From positions 1 to 36,338 of the forward strand of contig JAPLCX010000007.1 of NCBI GenBank assembly GCA_026392035.1: a stretch of DNA of 36,338 nt, given 5' to 3'. This DNA is from Candidatus Auribacterota bacterium (GTDB lineage: Bacteria > Auribacterota > Tritonobacteria > UBA1439). The number at the start of each line of letters is the position of its first letter. The stretch's first letter is position 1. This document shows positions 14,870 to 22,637 of this stretch, in pieces. Below the pieces are notes generated by a model that saw only the letters and a list, made by a program, of their open reading frames with translations, was not told the origin of the DNA and did no database searches. The position numbers and the translations under genes are program-made.

Positions 14870-15910
14870 TCACGGGCTGCCCCCTGCTGTTGCGATGGTT
14901 TCTTCTACTGCTTCACAGACTGTTTCCGCGCGGATGGCGCTCATGCAGTGCGGGCCCCTGTCGCAGTCCCTCTGGTAGCAGGGACGGCAGTCCACGGGCG
15001 CGCAGATCACCCGGTGATGCGCGCCATAGGGGCCCGTGCGACGGTGGTTGGTGGGGCCGAACAGTGCTACGACGGGGATGCCGAGTGCAGCCGCGAGGTG
15101 CATCGGGCCGCTATCGGTGGTCACCAGCACGTCAAGCCTCTTGAGGAGCGCTGCCATCTTAAGGGGATCCGCGATCCTGTCAACCGCGAGCGCCCGCCCT
15201 TTCATCAACCGCGCGACTGCGTCACCCCCTCCCGAGGTCCCGCCGATGATCACGACCTCAGTCCCCGCGGATGACAGGAGATCCCCTACGCGGGCGCAGC
15301 GCTCATACGGCCATCGCTTTGTCTTCCATCTGGCTGAGGGAGAAAGTCCCACGATAGGTGCGCGGCGCCGCGGACGTCTCGCCTGCAGGACCTGTGCGGC
15401 CCAGGCTTCCTCCTCCTCGCCGGTGCCGAGGGGAAAGGTCACTTCGCGTCTTCGGCCGGCGAGGGCCTCGGCGACGAGCAGGTACCGGTCCACCGAGTGC
15501 ATCTCCTCATCAGGAACACCAACCCTGGATGTGTAGAAAAGCTGGGCGCACTCACGGGCGTTTGCGAAACCCGCACGGGTCGGCGCGCCGGTCATGGCAG
15601 TGAGCACACCACTCCTGAAAAGGCCCTGCAGGTCCAGGACCGTGTCGAAGCGCGCGCCGTACAGCTGGCGGCACAGGCGGGCAAAGGATGTGATGGCCTC
15701 GGGGAGATTCCTCTGGGCCCTCCACAAATGGCGCTGGAAGAGAAACAGGCGATCAATGCAGGGATTGTGCTCCAGGAGCCGCCGGTACTGGGTGTTGACC
15801 AGCCAGGAGATCCGCGCGCCCGGCCACGCACTCCTCAGGTGGGCTGCCACCGGGAGGGCCTGGACGATATCACCGAATGAGCTCGGTTTTATGATGAGGA
15901 TGTTTTTCAT
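14870..15910 (-). CDS. GT9 heptosyltransferase-family LPS core transferase (copy 1)
   Basis: Heptosyltransferases of family GT9 add ADP-activated heptose to the LPS inner core on the cytoplasmic face. The N-terminal IIKPSSFGDIVQALPVAAHL, the middle DTVLDLQGLFRSGVLTAMTG and GLSPSARWKTKRWP, and the donor-site TTDSGPMHLAAALGIPVV followed by ALFGPT are characteristic. The cysteine-rich end (VDCRPCYQRDC and CMSAI) is common in the family. Length is 346. The ATG follows the stop of the two-domain kinase directly, with AGAGG upstream. It looks closer to WaaC (heptosyltransferase I) than the copy at 23835, but this assignment is inference. Confidence 0.9.
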   Translation of the reverse strand: MKNILIIKPSSFGDIVQALPVAAHLRSAWPGARISWLVNTQYRRLLEHNPCIDRLFLFQRHLWRAQRNLPEAITSFARLCRQLYGARFDTVLDLQGLFRSGVLTAMTGAPTRAGFANARECAQLFYTSRVGVPDEEMHSVDRYLLVAEALAGRRREVTFPLGTGEEEEAWAAQVLQARRPRRRAPIVGLSPSARWKTKRWPYERCARVGDLLSSAGTEVVIIGGTSGGGDAVARLMKGRALAVDRIADPLKMAALLKRLDVLVTTDSGPMHLAAALGIPVVALFGPTNHRRTGPYGAHHRVICAPVDCRPCYQRDCDRGPHCMSAIRAETVCEAVEETIATAGGSP

Positions 15911-17629
15911 CTAGTCCTCTGTGCCCTCGGCGTGCAGCGTTGAGCTGCGGGAGAATCTCCGCTTCCTCTTCACGAGATTTCTTCTCGTCTGTCGCGCGAT
16001 CGCTTTCCACATCGGCCTCAGCTCCCGGCGCCGGCGTGTCCCCAGATAGGTTTTGAGAAAGCTCAGTCGATCCCGGATGCTGACGTATGACAGATTGAGG
16101 AGCGACATATTGACCTGTACCATATTGCGCAGGACATTCCTCCGGGAGAGCCTGAGCTTGGTGCGCACGAAGTCCAGATCCGTGAGGTACAACGTGGGCC
16201 TCCCCACGCGGTTTTTTCCCACGAGGATATTCGTCGCCTTCATATCGCCGTGGTAGACGCCCAGGAGGTGGATTCTCCTGAAGAAGAGGGCCAGGGCTCG
16301 GATGAGCTCTTTCCGAGCCTGGCTCGCGGCGTGGCAGGAATGTGCCAGTTTCGCGAGCGCTGCCACCAGGTTCTCCACGGATAGGATCTTATCGGTGATG
16401 AGGTAGGCGTCCCCGAGCAGGTGCATGGCGCGCCTTTCCTCCATGGCGGCGATCGCATTCACCGCGTTCACGTTCCGTATCCGGAGGGCGTAGGCGCCCT
16501 TCCACGAACGGATGGCCTGCGAGCGGCGCCAGAGATACTTGAACGCCTGCCATCCGCGCTTCCTCTTGTAGTGTTTGATGAAGAGCCTCCTCTGCGCCGC
16601 CTGGACGGTAACCTCCTTTTCCCACATAGACTTGCTCCGCGACTCCTTGACAAGGGACGCCCCCGCCCGCGCCATATCACGGGCGAGGAGGAGTTCGGCT
16701 ATTTCGCCCTTCCACTCCTCCCGCCGGGCGAATCCTTTGAGGTGCGCGAATCTGAGACGCATGAAGTACTTATTGCTATTCCGGCAGCGCTTTTCCCTGT
16801 GTCGCCAGAGCTTCCACCGCATTGCCCTGGTCCGGGTGTCTATGAGCGTGAGGAGGGCCCTCTTCTCATTTTTCCAGGGCTCATCCTCGCCGAAGTAAGA
16901 GTTGAAGAAGAGAAGCCGTTCGCCGATGCTGAGGGAGATGCTCGCGAACATATTGAACTGGGCGAGGCTCTTGATCCGATGCTTGAGCGCGAGCGATGGC
17001 CTCGCGCTCGCGCGGTGGAGGTCGAGGAGGTAAATACACTTCTCCCCCGAGGGGAGCGTCTCCACAAGAAAATTCCCCGGATGGAGGTCCTGGTGGTAGA
17101 TGCCGTAGTCGTGCATCCGCCTGAGGAGCGTGGCGAGGAGGGCGATCAGCTCCCTCCGCGTCCGCGCATCGGCCCGGAGCGTCCCATCGTCGGAGAAGAG
17201 CGCCTCTTCAAGGGTGACGCAATTGAAGAGGCGCACGGTCAAGAGGTAGCTCTCCATGAGTATGCCGGACCTGCGGCGCTCGCCATAGGCGACTGGTACC
17301 ACCGTTGGCAATCCTCGCTCTGCGGCGGCGGTGGTAATCCGCCATTCCCTGCGAGCCTTCGACCCGCACACATTGGCCTTGATCCAGTCCCCCAGCCTTC
17401 CGCGGCGGTAGATCTTGATGATGAGGGGGAGTTCCTTCTTTCCTGCCGGGATCGAGGCAGAGAAAATGATCCGCATGGGTGATCTCTTTATGAGCTCCCC
17501 CGTGCGTTCCCGGAGGAGTTGCCTCGGATCCGGCGTGCGCGGGGCGAGGAAGATCGGCGCGTACGCGGCAGACACCTGCCAGCATATTCCGTTGCTGTCC
17601 CTTACCGTAACGACGTTACTGTGCGTCAT
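15911..17629 (-). CDS. Two-domain WaaP/Kdo-kinase-like protein (tandem sugar kinase)
   Basis: This 572-residue protein carries two complete lipopolysaccharide-kinase-like domains. In domain 1 the ATP lysine is in LPLIIKIYRR (about 72), the catalytic loop is YHQDLHPGNFLV (Asp181) and the metal motif is YLLDLHR (Asp203). In domain 2 they are RRLFIKHYKRKRG (Lys352), YHGDMKATNILV (Asp462) and YLTDLDFVR (Asp484). Both look catalytically competent. Known relatives are single-domain inner-membrane-associated enzymes (WaaP, KdkA, WaaY) that phosphorylate core heptose or Kdo. A fused pair could add two phosphates to one core. The start is the ATG at 17629, four bases after the ligase stop. The open frame further upstream is only repeat sequence. 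Confidence 0.85.
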   Translation of the reverse strand: MTHSNVVTVRDSNGICWQVSAAYAPIFLAPRTPDPRQLLRERTGELIKRSPMRIIFSASIPAGKKELPLIIKIYRRGRLGDWIKANVCGSKARREWRITTAAAERGLPTVVPVAYGERRRSGILMESYLLTVRLFNCVTLEEALFSDDGTLRADARTRRELIALLATLLRRMHDYGIYHQDLHPGNFLVETLPSGEKCIYLLDLHRASARPSLALKHRIKSLAQFNMFASISLSIGERLLFFNSYFGEDEPWKNEKRALLTLIDTRTRAMRWKLWRHREKRCRNSNKYFMRLRFAHLKGFARREEWKGEIAELLLARDMARAGASLVKESRSKSMWEKEVTVQAAQRRLFIKHYKRKRGWQAFKYLWRRSQAIRSWKGAYALRIRNVNAVNAIAAMEERRAMHLLGDAYLITDKILSVENLVAALAKLAHSCHAASQARKELIRALALFFRRIHLLGVYHGDMKATNILVGKNRVGRPTLYLTDLDFVRTKLRLSRRNVLRNMVQVNMSLLNLSYVSIRDRLSFLKTYLGTRRRRELRPMWKAIARQTRRNLVKRKRRFSRSSTLHAEGTED

Positions 17630-17633
17630 AGCG

Positions 17634-18980
17634 TCAATTGAGATTCTGTTGGGGTTTTGGATTTGGGATTTGGGATTCGGCAGCACCGGTTCCCATCGCA
17701 TAGAGCATGGCGAGAAACAGGATGACAGTGAAGTTGATGTGCATGAATGAACCCCCGGTGAACCTCCCCGTCCAGCTGCAGTCTACAAGTGAAAAGACGA
17801 GAAACGCAGCGAGGGCGGCCGCGAGCCCCTGTACCAGCGCGTGCCGGACAGGATCGCGGTCGTCCCTCATGCGAGCGCGAATGGCGCGGCACAGGGCGAG
17901 CACGCCCCATGCGCATGCGCACAGTCCTCCCACTCCGGACTCCGCCCCCACCTGCAAAAAGAGATTGTGCGCGTGGTCCCGGTAGGTCAATTTCTCCCGT
18001 GGGGCGCGCGCCACATTTCTTGTATCCGCAGCATCCTCAAACCGGAAGCAGGCTGTTCGAAACTCACCCGGCCCTACGCCGAGGAGGGGGCGCGCGCGGA
18101 TCATGCGCAGCGCATCTTTCCAGACCACCAGCCGCTTTTCCACGTTGCGGTCGCGCATCTGCCCTATGGAGAGGAAGCGGTTGAGCGCCCTCCGGTGCGG
18201 GAGGAACTGGAGCGCGAGGATGGCGGCAACCAGCAGCGCAACCAGCCTCCAGGAACGAAACAGGGAGAACAGGAGGGCCGCGCCGACCATTGCGATCCAG
18301 GCGCCGCGCGAGTAGCTGTACACCACGCAGAGAAAAATCACAAAGAGGCCGGGAACGAATGCCGCGGCGCGCCATCCGCGGCGATGCCCCCTCGCATCGC
18401 ACGCCGCCTTCGGTCGCGCGATCAAGGCGGTGCTCAGGGATAGCGCCAGCACCATAAAAAGGCCAAGGGCATTCTTGCCGTCCCAGAATGGATACCCCCG
18501 GTCAATCATCTTCCACATCCCCTGCCGGTAGTGGTAGGCGATATTGACCGAGGCGACCACCACCGCAACGGAGAAGAGCGCGAGGATCACCCTGCGGCTG
18601 TCCACCGCCGTCCGCAGGAGATAGAGGCTTGCGTAGAAGAAGGTTGCATAGAGGATGATTTCAAGAATCGCGTCCACTCTCTCCGCGGGAGTTCCAAAAG
18701 GCGAGAGGAGCGCAGAGACACAGTTCGCAGCGAGGAACAGCAGGATCGGGTACCCGAGCGTACCGCTGGTAAGGTAGCGGCGCGGATGAAGGAGGAATGC
18801 CAGGAGCCAGAGGGAGCAGAGGAGGAACACGATATTCTGGGCGCTGGTGAGGCTCACCTGACCGAACGGCGTGGCGAACTTCAACCATGAGGGCCTCAGG
18901 AATATGAGCGCCAGCGCGGGATAGAACACGCACAGTGATAACCGGTCTATGGCCAGAAGGAGTCGGTCTTTCATCGTCAT
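17634..18980 (-). CDS. O-antigen ligase/polymerase family membrane protein (Wzy_C domain)
   Basis: The roughly 448-residue product has about ten or more hydrophobic segments. A large polar loop contains the Wzy_C region VWKDALRMIRARPLLGVGPG followed by EFRTACF and the key LTYRDHAHNLFLQVGAESGV, with the conserved histidine pair. Proteins of this family either attach O-chains to lipid A-core (WaaL) or polymerise O-units (Wzy). The location within a core gene island favours WaaL but does not prove it. I use the ATG at 18980; a GTG at 19001 or ATG at 18974 are alternatives. The last residues (SQIPNPKPQQNLN) are encoded by a heptamer repeat tract, so the true domain ends before them. Confidence 0.85.
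   Translation of the reverse strand: MTMKDRLLLAIDRLSLCVFYPALALIFLRPSWLKFATPFGQVSLTSAQNIVFLLCSLWLLAFLLHPRRYLTSGTLGYPILLFLAANCVSALLSPFGTPAERVDAILEIILYATFFYASLYLLRTAVDSRRVILALFSVAVVVASVNIAYHYRQGMWKMIDRGYPFWDGKNALGLFMVLALSLSTALIARPKAACDARGHRRGWRAAAFVPGLFVIFLCVVYSYSRGAWIAMVGAALLFSLFRSWRLVALLVAAILALQFLPHRRALNRFLSIGQMRDRNVEKRLVVWKDALRMIRARPLLGVGPGEFRTACFRFEDAADTRNVARAPREKLTYRDHAHNLFLQVGAESGVGGLCACAWGVLALCRAIRARMRDDRDPVRHALVQGLAAALAAFLVFSLVDCSWTGRFTGGSFMHINFTVILFLAMLYAMGTGAAESQIPNPKPQQNLN
17651..17680. repeat. GGATTTG heptamer tract in the ligase gene 3' end
   Basis: Three adjacent GGATTTG-type units with a degenerate GGGGTTTT start lie within the final codons of the O-antigen ligase gene. The same unit recurs at 23770-23800 and 30587-30621. 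Confidence 0.8.
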
Positions 18981-18987
18981 GGGATCA

Positions 18988-19968
18988 TCATTCCCAGACA
19001 CTCACCAGGAACTTGATGAGGTCACGCTTGATAAATGAGCAATACGCCCGGAGCCGCGCTTCCTTCTCCGCCATCTTGTTGCCGCGGTGCGGCCTCAGCC
19101 TGTAGAGGGATATCCTGAGCGCCGCGCGGCCCGCGTCAAAACAGATCCCGAAGGCGAAGAGGGGTCTGAATACAAGTTCAAACAAGGAGCTCCTGAACAT
19201 TCCCTCGTGTGTGCGAAAGTAGCGCAGCATGCTCTGGAGCCCCGGCAGAATGATCTGCTCCCTGTTCTGTCGCCGGCTGCGGCCCCCGTAGTGCGTGATG
19301 TGCGCCCCGGGGAAGAGGTAGATCCGGTAGCCCGCGTCCCTGATCCGCCGGCAGAGGTCGACCTCTTCGAAGAACATGAAGTAGCGTTCGTCGAGGAGCC
19401 CGACCTCCGCGAGCACGCTCTGCCGGAGGAAGAGCGCCGCGCCCGAGGGTTGATCGACCTCCATCGCGGCATCGAAACGCACGCCGCGCATTTTCACAAA
19501 ATCGCACCTCCTCCTGAACAGTCCCATGCGACCGAGGATGGTCTTGGCGCCGAGTGCGAACGCGAACGTCGGGAACCGCCTCACCGCGTGCTGCACGCTC
19601 CCATCCTCGTTGAGCAGCAAGCAGCCGCACGCCGCCGCCTCGGGATGGTGGTCCATAAAGCCGGCCACCCCTTCGAGCGCCAGGGGGTGCACCCTCGTGT
19701 CGGGGTTGAGGAGGAGCGAGTACCGCCCGCTTGAGATTCTCAGCGCCTGGTTATTGGCTGCGGCGAACCCCCTGTTCTCGCCGTTTGGGATCAGGTGGAC
19801 CCAGGGGAACTTTTCCCTGACGAGATCCGCAGAGCCGTCCCGGGAGGCGTTATCCACCACAAACGTCTCGAATGAGAGCGATCCGGCGCCCGCCGCGAGC
19901 GAGGAGAGGCACTCGCCAAGGTAATCTTTTGAGTTCCAGCTCACTATGACAATGGAGATATCGATCAT
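18988..19968 (-). CDS. GT2-family glycosyltransferase (rhamnosyltransferase-like)
   Basis: The 326-residue cytoplasmic GT-A enzyme begins ISIVIVSWNSKDYLGECLSS. It shows FVVDNASRDGSADLV, NRGFAAANNQALRISSG, the metal-binding LLLNPDTRVHPLAL, and the acceptor region FMFFEEVDLCRRIRDAGYRI (EEVDL motif). The end is hydrophobic and basic, suggesting contact with the membrane. The overall pattern resembles WbbL-like rhamnosyltransferases, but the sugar is not decidable. The ATG overlaps the stop of the preceding GT4 gene as ATGA, and its stop is eight bases before the ligase start, placing it in the outer-core or O-unit part of the island. Confidence 0.88.
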   Translation of the reverse strand: MIDISIVIVSWNSKDYLGECLSSLAAGAGSLSFETFVVDNASRDGSADLVREKFPWVHLIPNGENRGFAAANNQALRISSGRYSLLLNPDTRVHPLALEGVAGFMDHHPEAAACGCLLLNEDGSVQHAVRRFPTFAFALGAKTILGRMGLFRRRCDFVKMRGVRFDAAMEVDQPSGAALFLRQSVLAEVGLLDERYFMFFEEVDLCRRIRDAGYRIYLFPGAHITHYGGRSRRQNREQIILPGLQSMLRYFRTHEGMFRSSLFELVFRPLFAFGICFDAGRAALRISLYRLRPHRGNKMAEKEARLRAYCSFIKRDLIKFLVSVWE

Positions 19969-20978
19969 TGCACGTCAGTGTGTCCGCTGAGGCTGCGGAG
20001 AATCTGGAGGAGGCGAGGCGCGTGCGTCGCCATGGAATAGCGCGACACGACGAGCGCCCTCGCCTTCTCCGCGATACGCTGCCTGAGCGCGGCATCGCTC
20101 AGCAGGCATTCGATCTTCCGGCACCACTCTTCATCAGATGCCGCGAGGAAACCGGTCTCGCCATCGGCGATGATCGTGGTCACCGCACCCACGGATGAGC
20201 AGACCGCCGGCACCCCGCACGCCATGTAGAGAAGGGCCTTGAGGGCGCATTTCCCGTAGGCCCACTCGTTGTCGGGGAGCGGCATGAGACCTATGTCGAA
20301 TGTCCGGAGATCGCGGAGCTCCGTCGCGCTGTCCCAGGCGAAAAACTCAGCGCGCAGCGCGCGGCACGCGTCGATCGCGATCCCCTCCCGCGTATCGCTC
20401 AGGATACGCAGGGTGAAGGGGTAGCGCTGCGCGAGGCGGTCGAGCGCCGGCAGGACGGTGGAGAGGTAGCGGTTCGTGCTGGCGCTGCCGCTCCAGCCGA
20501 TCACCAGCGGCTCATGCCGTTCGCGCGGGCCAGGGGTATAGAGCTCCGTATCGACAACCGTACGGAAACAGATGGCGCGGGCGGTGTAGTTGGCCGCCCA
20601 GCCGCAGAGGAAATCATTTCCCGCGAGCACCACGTCGCTCATCCGCACCATCGCGCGGAAACGCCTCCTCCTTGCCACGGAGACGCGGGGGCGCGAACCG
20701 CGGTCCTTGAACATGATCGCGTCATCCACATCGTAGATGAGGCCGCGGGCGTTGGCGCGGAGGATGAGGCGGTCGCACCAGCGGAGCATTTTCTTCTGGA
20801 GGAACACGATGTCATAGCGCCTCAGTCCGAGGAACAGGCGCCAGCGCCGCAAGAGCTCCGCGGGGAGGGTGAAGCGCTCGCAGCCGATCCCGTGTGCCCT
20901 GAGGTAAGGCAGAAACTGTTGCACGCGAAAACGGAAGCTCGGTCTTTCAAACCGCGTGGTAAGAAATGCAATTTTCAT
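19965..20978 (-). CDS. GT4-family glycosyltransferase
   Basis: The 337-residue protein starts MKIAFLTTRFERPSFRFRVQ and has a GT-B layout. The N-terminal half holds RYDIVFLQKKMLRWCDRLIL and GLIYDVDDAIMF. The C-terminal half holds LVIGWSGSASTNRYL, LRTFDIGLMPLPDNEWAYGK with CALKALLYMACGVPAVCSS (the donor-site region) and ADGETGFLAASDEEW. The sugar specificity is not visible. It overlaps the next gene (GT2) by four bases. A gap of about 150 bases separates it from the methyltransferase upstream; that gap may contain a short 45-codon open frame ending ATGA on this start. Confidence 0.85.
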   Translation of the reverse strand: MKIAFLTTRFERPSFRFRVQQFLPYLRAHGIGCERFTLPAELLRRWRLFLGLRRYDIVFLQKKMLRWCDRLILRANARGLIYDVDDAIMFKDRGSRPRVSVARRRRFRAMVRMSDVVLAGNDFLCGWAANYTARAICFRTVVDTELYTPGPRERHEPLVIGWSGSASTNRYLSTVLPALDRLAQRYPFTLRILSDTREGIAIDACRALRAEFFAWDSATELRDLRTFDIGLMPLPDNEWAYGKCALKALLYMACGVPAVCSSVGAVTTIIADGETGFLAASDEEWCRKIECLLSDAALRQRIAEKARALVVSRYSMATHAPRLLQILRSLSGHTDVQ

Positions 20979-21112
20979 TTATTCGGCATTCCCTGAGTGA
21001 CGCAGCGTTCGCGCACAGTTTCACCACCTGCCCGCCGGCCGGCGTGCGCCCCTTCAAACACCGAGTTGCTGCAACGCTCATTGAGTGCCCTCCTGACAGC
21101 GTAAAGGGCCAT
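20975..21112 (-). other. Possible 45-codon small ORF ahead of the GT4 gene
   Basis: An ATG at 21112 opens a frame (MALYAVRRALNERCSNSVFE onward) that ends in a TGA overlapping the GT4 start as ATGA. There is no clear ribosome-binding site and I recognise no family. In GC-rich DNA a frame this long arises easily by chance. It could equally be the eroded remnant of a gene lost when the adjacent AT-richer methyltransferase arrived. Confidence 0.2.
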
Positions 21113-21128
21113 GTGAGAAGTCCGGTGG

Positions 21129-21776
21129 CTAGCGTTCCTTCAGCGCGACGAGCAGGATTGATTTTGCGAAATCGACGGAGAAATACTTATGGAGGGGAGC
21201 GGCAATCCAGATCCTGAACAATCGGCGGAAAAATGCATCATTGTATATTCTGAATATGCGCGTCACCTTGAAGCCGAGAGAGATGAGAATGCCGCCGATC
21301 TCATCGTAGCGATAGGTGACCTTGTGGGAGTATTCCCAGTACCGGTTGGGGTGGAACGCGTTGGGAGTGGTCAGAATCAGCTTTCCCCCCGGGAGCAGCA
21401 TCTTGTGGATTTCGCTCAGGAGATGTATGCCGTCTTCAAAGGTGAGGTGCTCGATGACCTCGAAGATGAAGACGACGTTGAACCTTTCCTTGATTTCGTC
21501 AAGAGAGTAATAATCCTGCGTTGTCTCACGGTCTATGTCCATGCTTTTATAGGATATCGAGCGGCCGCACAGATCGACGAGAGCGTGCCTCAGCTCTCGC
21601 GTGGAAGAGCCTATGTCCAGGATCTTGTCGCCATCCTTCACCTCTTCCAGAATCACCTCCAGGTGCTTCTTGCGCACCTGCAGGTCCCAGAAATCCGGGA
21701 AGTTTCTCTGAATCTCCCGCCTGGTTTTATAGAGCGTGCTCCAGCTCGTCTTGAGTGTTTCCAGCGTGTTCTTCAT
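21129..21776 (-). CDS. Class I SAM-dependent methyltransferase
   Basis: This 215-residue protein has the SAM-binding motif I DGDKILDIGSSTRELRHAL, an acidic end of beta-2 (YKSMDIDRE), FNVVFIFEVIEHLTFEDGIH and LLPGGKLILTTPNAFHPNRYW, the last two typical of the Methyltransf_11/23 group. The C-terminal third is hydrophobic and aromatic. In an LPS island it may methylate a sugar residue or cap an O-chain, but the substrate is unknown. The gene is much AT-richer than its neighbours (56 of 120 bases are G or C at 21421-21540, against 43 of 60 at 20401-20460), which suggests recent acquisition. It starts 12 bases after the WaaP-like gene. Confidence 0.85.
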   Translation of the reverse strand: MKNTLETLKTSWSTLYKTRREIQRNFPDFWDLQVRKKHLEVILEEVKDGDKILDIGSSTRELRHALVDLCGRSISYKSMDIDRETTQDYYSLDEIKERFNVVFIFEVIEHLTFEDGIHLLSEIHKMLLPGGKLILTTPNAFHPNRYWEYSHKVTYRYDEIGGILISLGFKVTRIFRIYNDAFFRRLFRIWIAAPLHKYFSVDFAKSILLVALKER

Positions 21777-21788
21777 AGTGGGGATACC

Positions 21789-22637
21789 TCACGCGCGCTC
21801 CTGGGGAGGGAATGAACGAGCTCCTCCCCGCTCTTTCTTGAGATCGTGTCTCCTGATCATTTCCGTTTTGCGAGCGATCCTCCTCAGGAACGCTTTTCCT
21901 CCCGCATCCAGCTTCATGGTATCGAGGTAGCGGTGGAGGAAACGCATCCGGTCAGCGCGGCTCACCGCGGATGACGGTGAAGAATAGTTCAGCGCCGCGA
22001 GGTCTTTCACGACCCATCGATTCGCGCCGCGGGCTTTCTGCTGAACCCTCTGAAGGTCAATCAGGGCTGGCCGGAAGCCCCCCCCTGAGGATTGAAGGAA
22101 GACGTGGCTCAGATAGAGGTCCCTGTGATTCAGTCCGGCCCGGTGCATCCTGCGCACACCGTCAGCCAGCGCCGCTATTATACCTCTCTTTTCCCTGAAT
22201 TTCCCGCACAAAAATCTCACGTAGTCCTCGAGACGCCTGCCCCCGATTTCAACGGTCACAATGAAGGAGGGGCCTCGCCAGGGGAACCATCTCCTCTCTC
22301 CGAATGCCGGAGCGGTCATTGTCTCAACCCCCGCGGCGCGCAATTTTACAATCGCCTCCCGCTCGTGCGCCGCTGCGGAGGAGGGCCACCTCCCGCTCAG
22401 CAGTTCATTCAGTGCCTCGCGGAGGGAGCCGCGGGTGTGCCGCTTCAGGTAGAGCCTCTCCGGATGCTCGCCGCCGAGGGTAACGCGCTCGATTGTCCGG
22501 ATTCCCTTATCCCGCACAAGCTCACCGCCGGCAAAATCCATGAATGCGGTGAACGAGTCGAGGCCGAGGGCCTTGAGCCTGTCACGATAGCGGTCATCAA
22601 CAACGAGTTTTCCCCGCCGGTCAAAGAGGATGGCCAT
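21789..22637 (-). CDS. WaaP-like LPS core sugar kinase
   Basis: The 282-residue product has the WaaP/Kdo-kinase layout: ERLYLKRHTRGS (Lys65 for ATP), AAHEREAIVKLRAAGVETMT, the catalytic loop MHRAGLNHRDLYLSHVFLQ (Asp173) and the metal motif PALIDLQRVQ (Asp194). HRDLYxxH is particularly WaaP-like. WaaP adds phosphate to the first core heptose, strengthening outer-membrane cross-bridging. The frame extends far upstream inside the WaaG-like gene. The real start is the ATG at 22637, with GGAGG six bases before it and 17 bases of overlap with the preceding gene. The WaaG-WaaP pairing is the same as in enteric core clusters. With the two-domain kinase this makes three kinase domains in one island. 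Confidence 0.9.
   Translation of the reverse strand: MAILFDRRGKLVVDDRYRDRLKALGLDSFTAFMDFAGGELVRDKGIRTIERVTLGGEHPERLYLKRHTRGSLREALNELLSGRWPSSAAAHEREAIVKLRAAGVETMTAPAFGERRWFPWRGPSFIVTVEIGGRRLEDYVRFLCGKFREKRGIIAALADGVRRMHRAGLNHRDLYLSHVFLQSSGGGFRPALIDLQRVQQKARGANRWVVKDLAALNYSSPSSAVSRADRMRFLHRYLDTMKLDAGGKAFLRRIARKTEMIRRHDLKKERGGARSFPPQERA

Noticed and set aside
16421-17482. A 353-codon plus-strand frame opposite the two-domain kinase
   Set aside because: No recognisable motifs, rich in Pro, Glu, Arg and Val, and fully inside a gene with clear kinase motifs.
17630-17701. A 24-residue N-terminal extension of the two-domain kinase
   Set aside because: It consists of NPKSQIQNP-type residues encoded by the heptamer tract and overlaps the end of the ligase gene. 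The ATG at 17629 follows the ligase stop properly.
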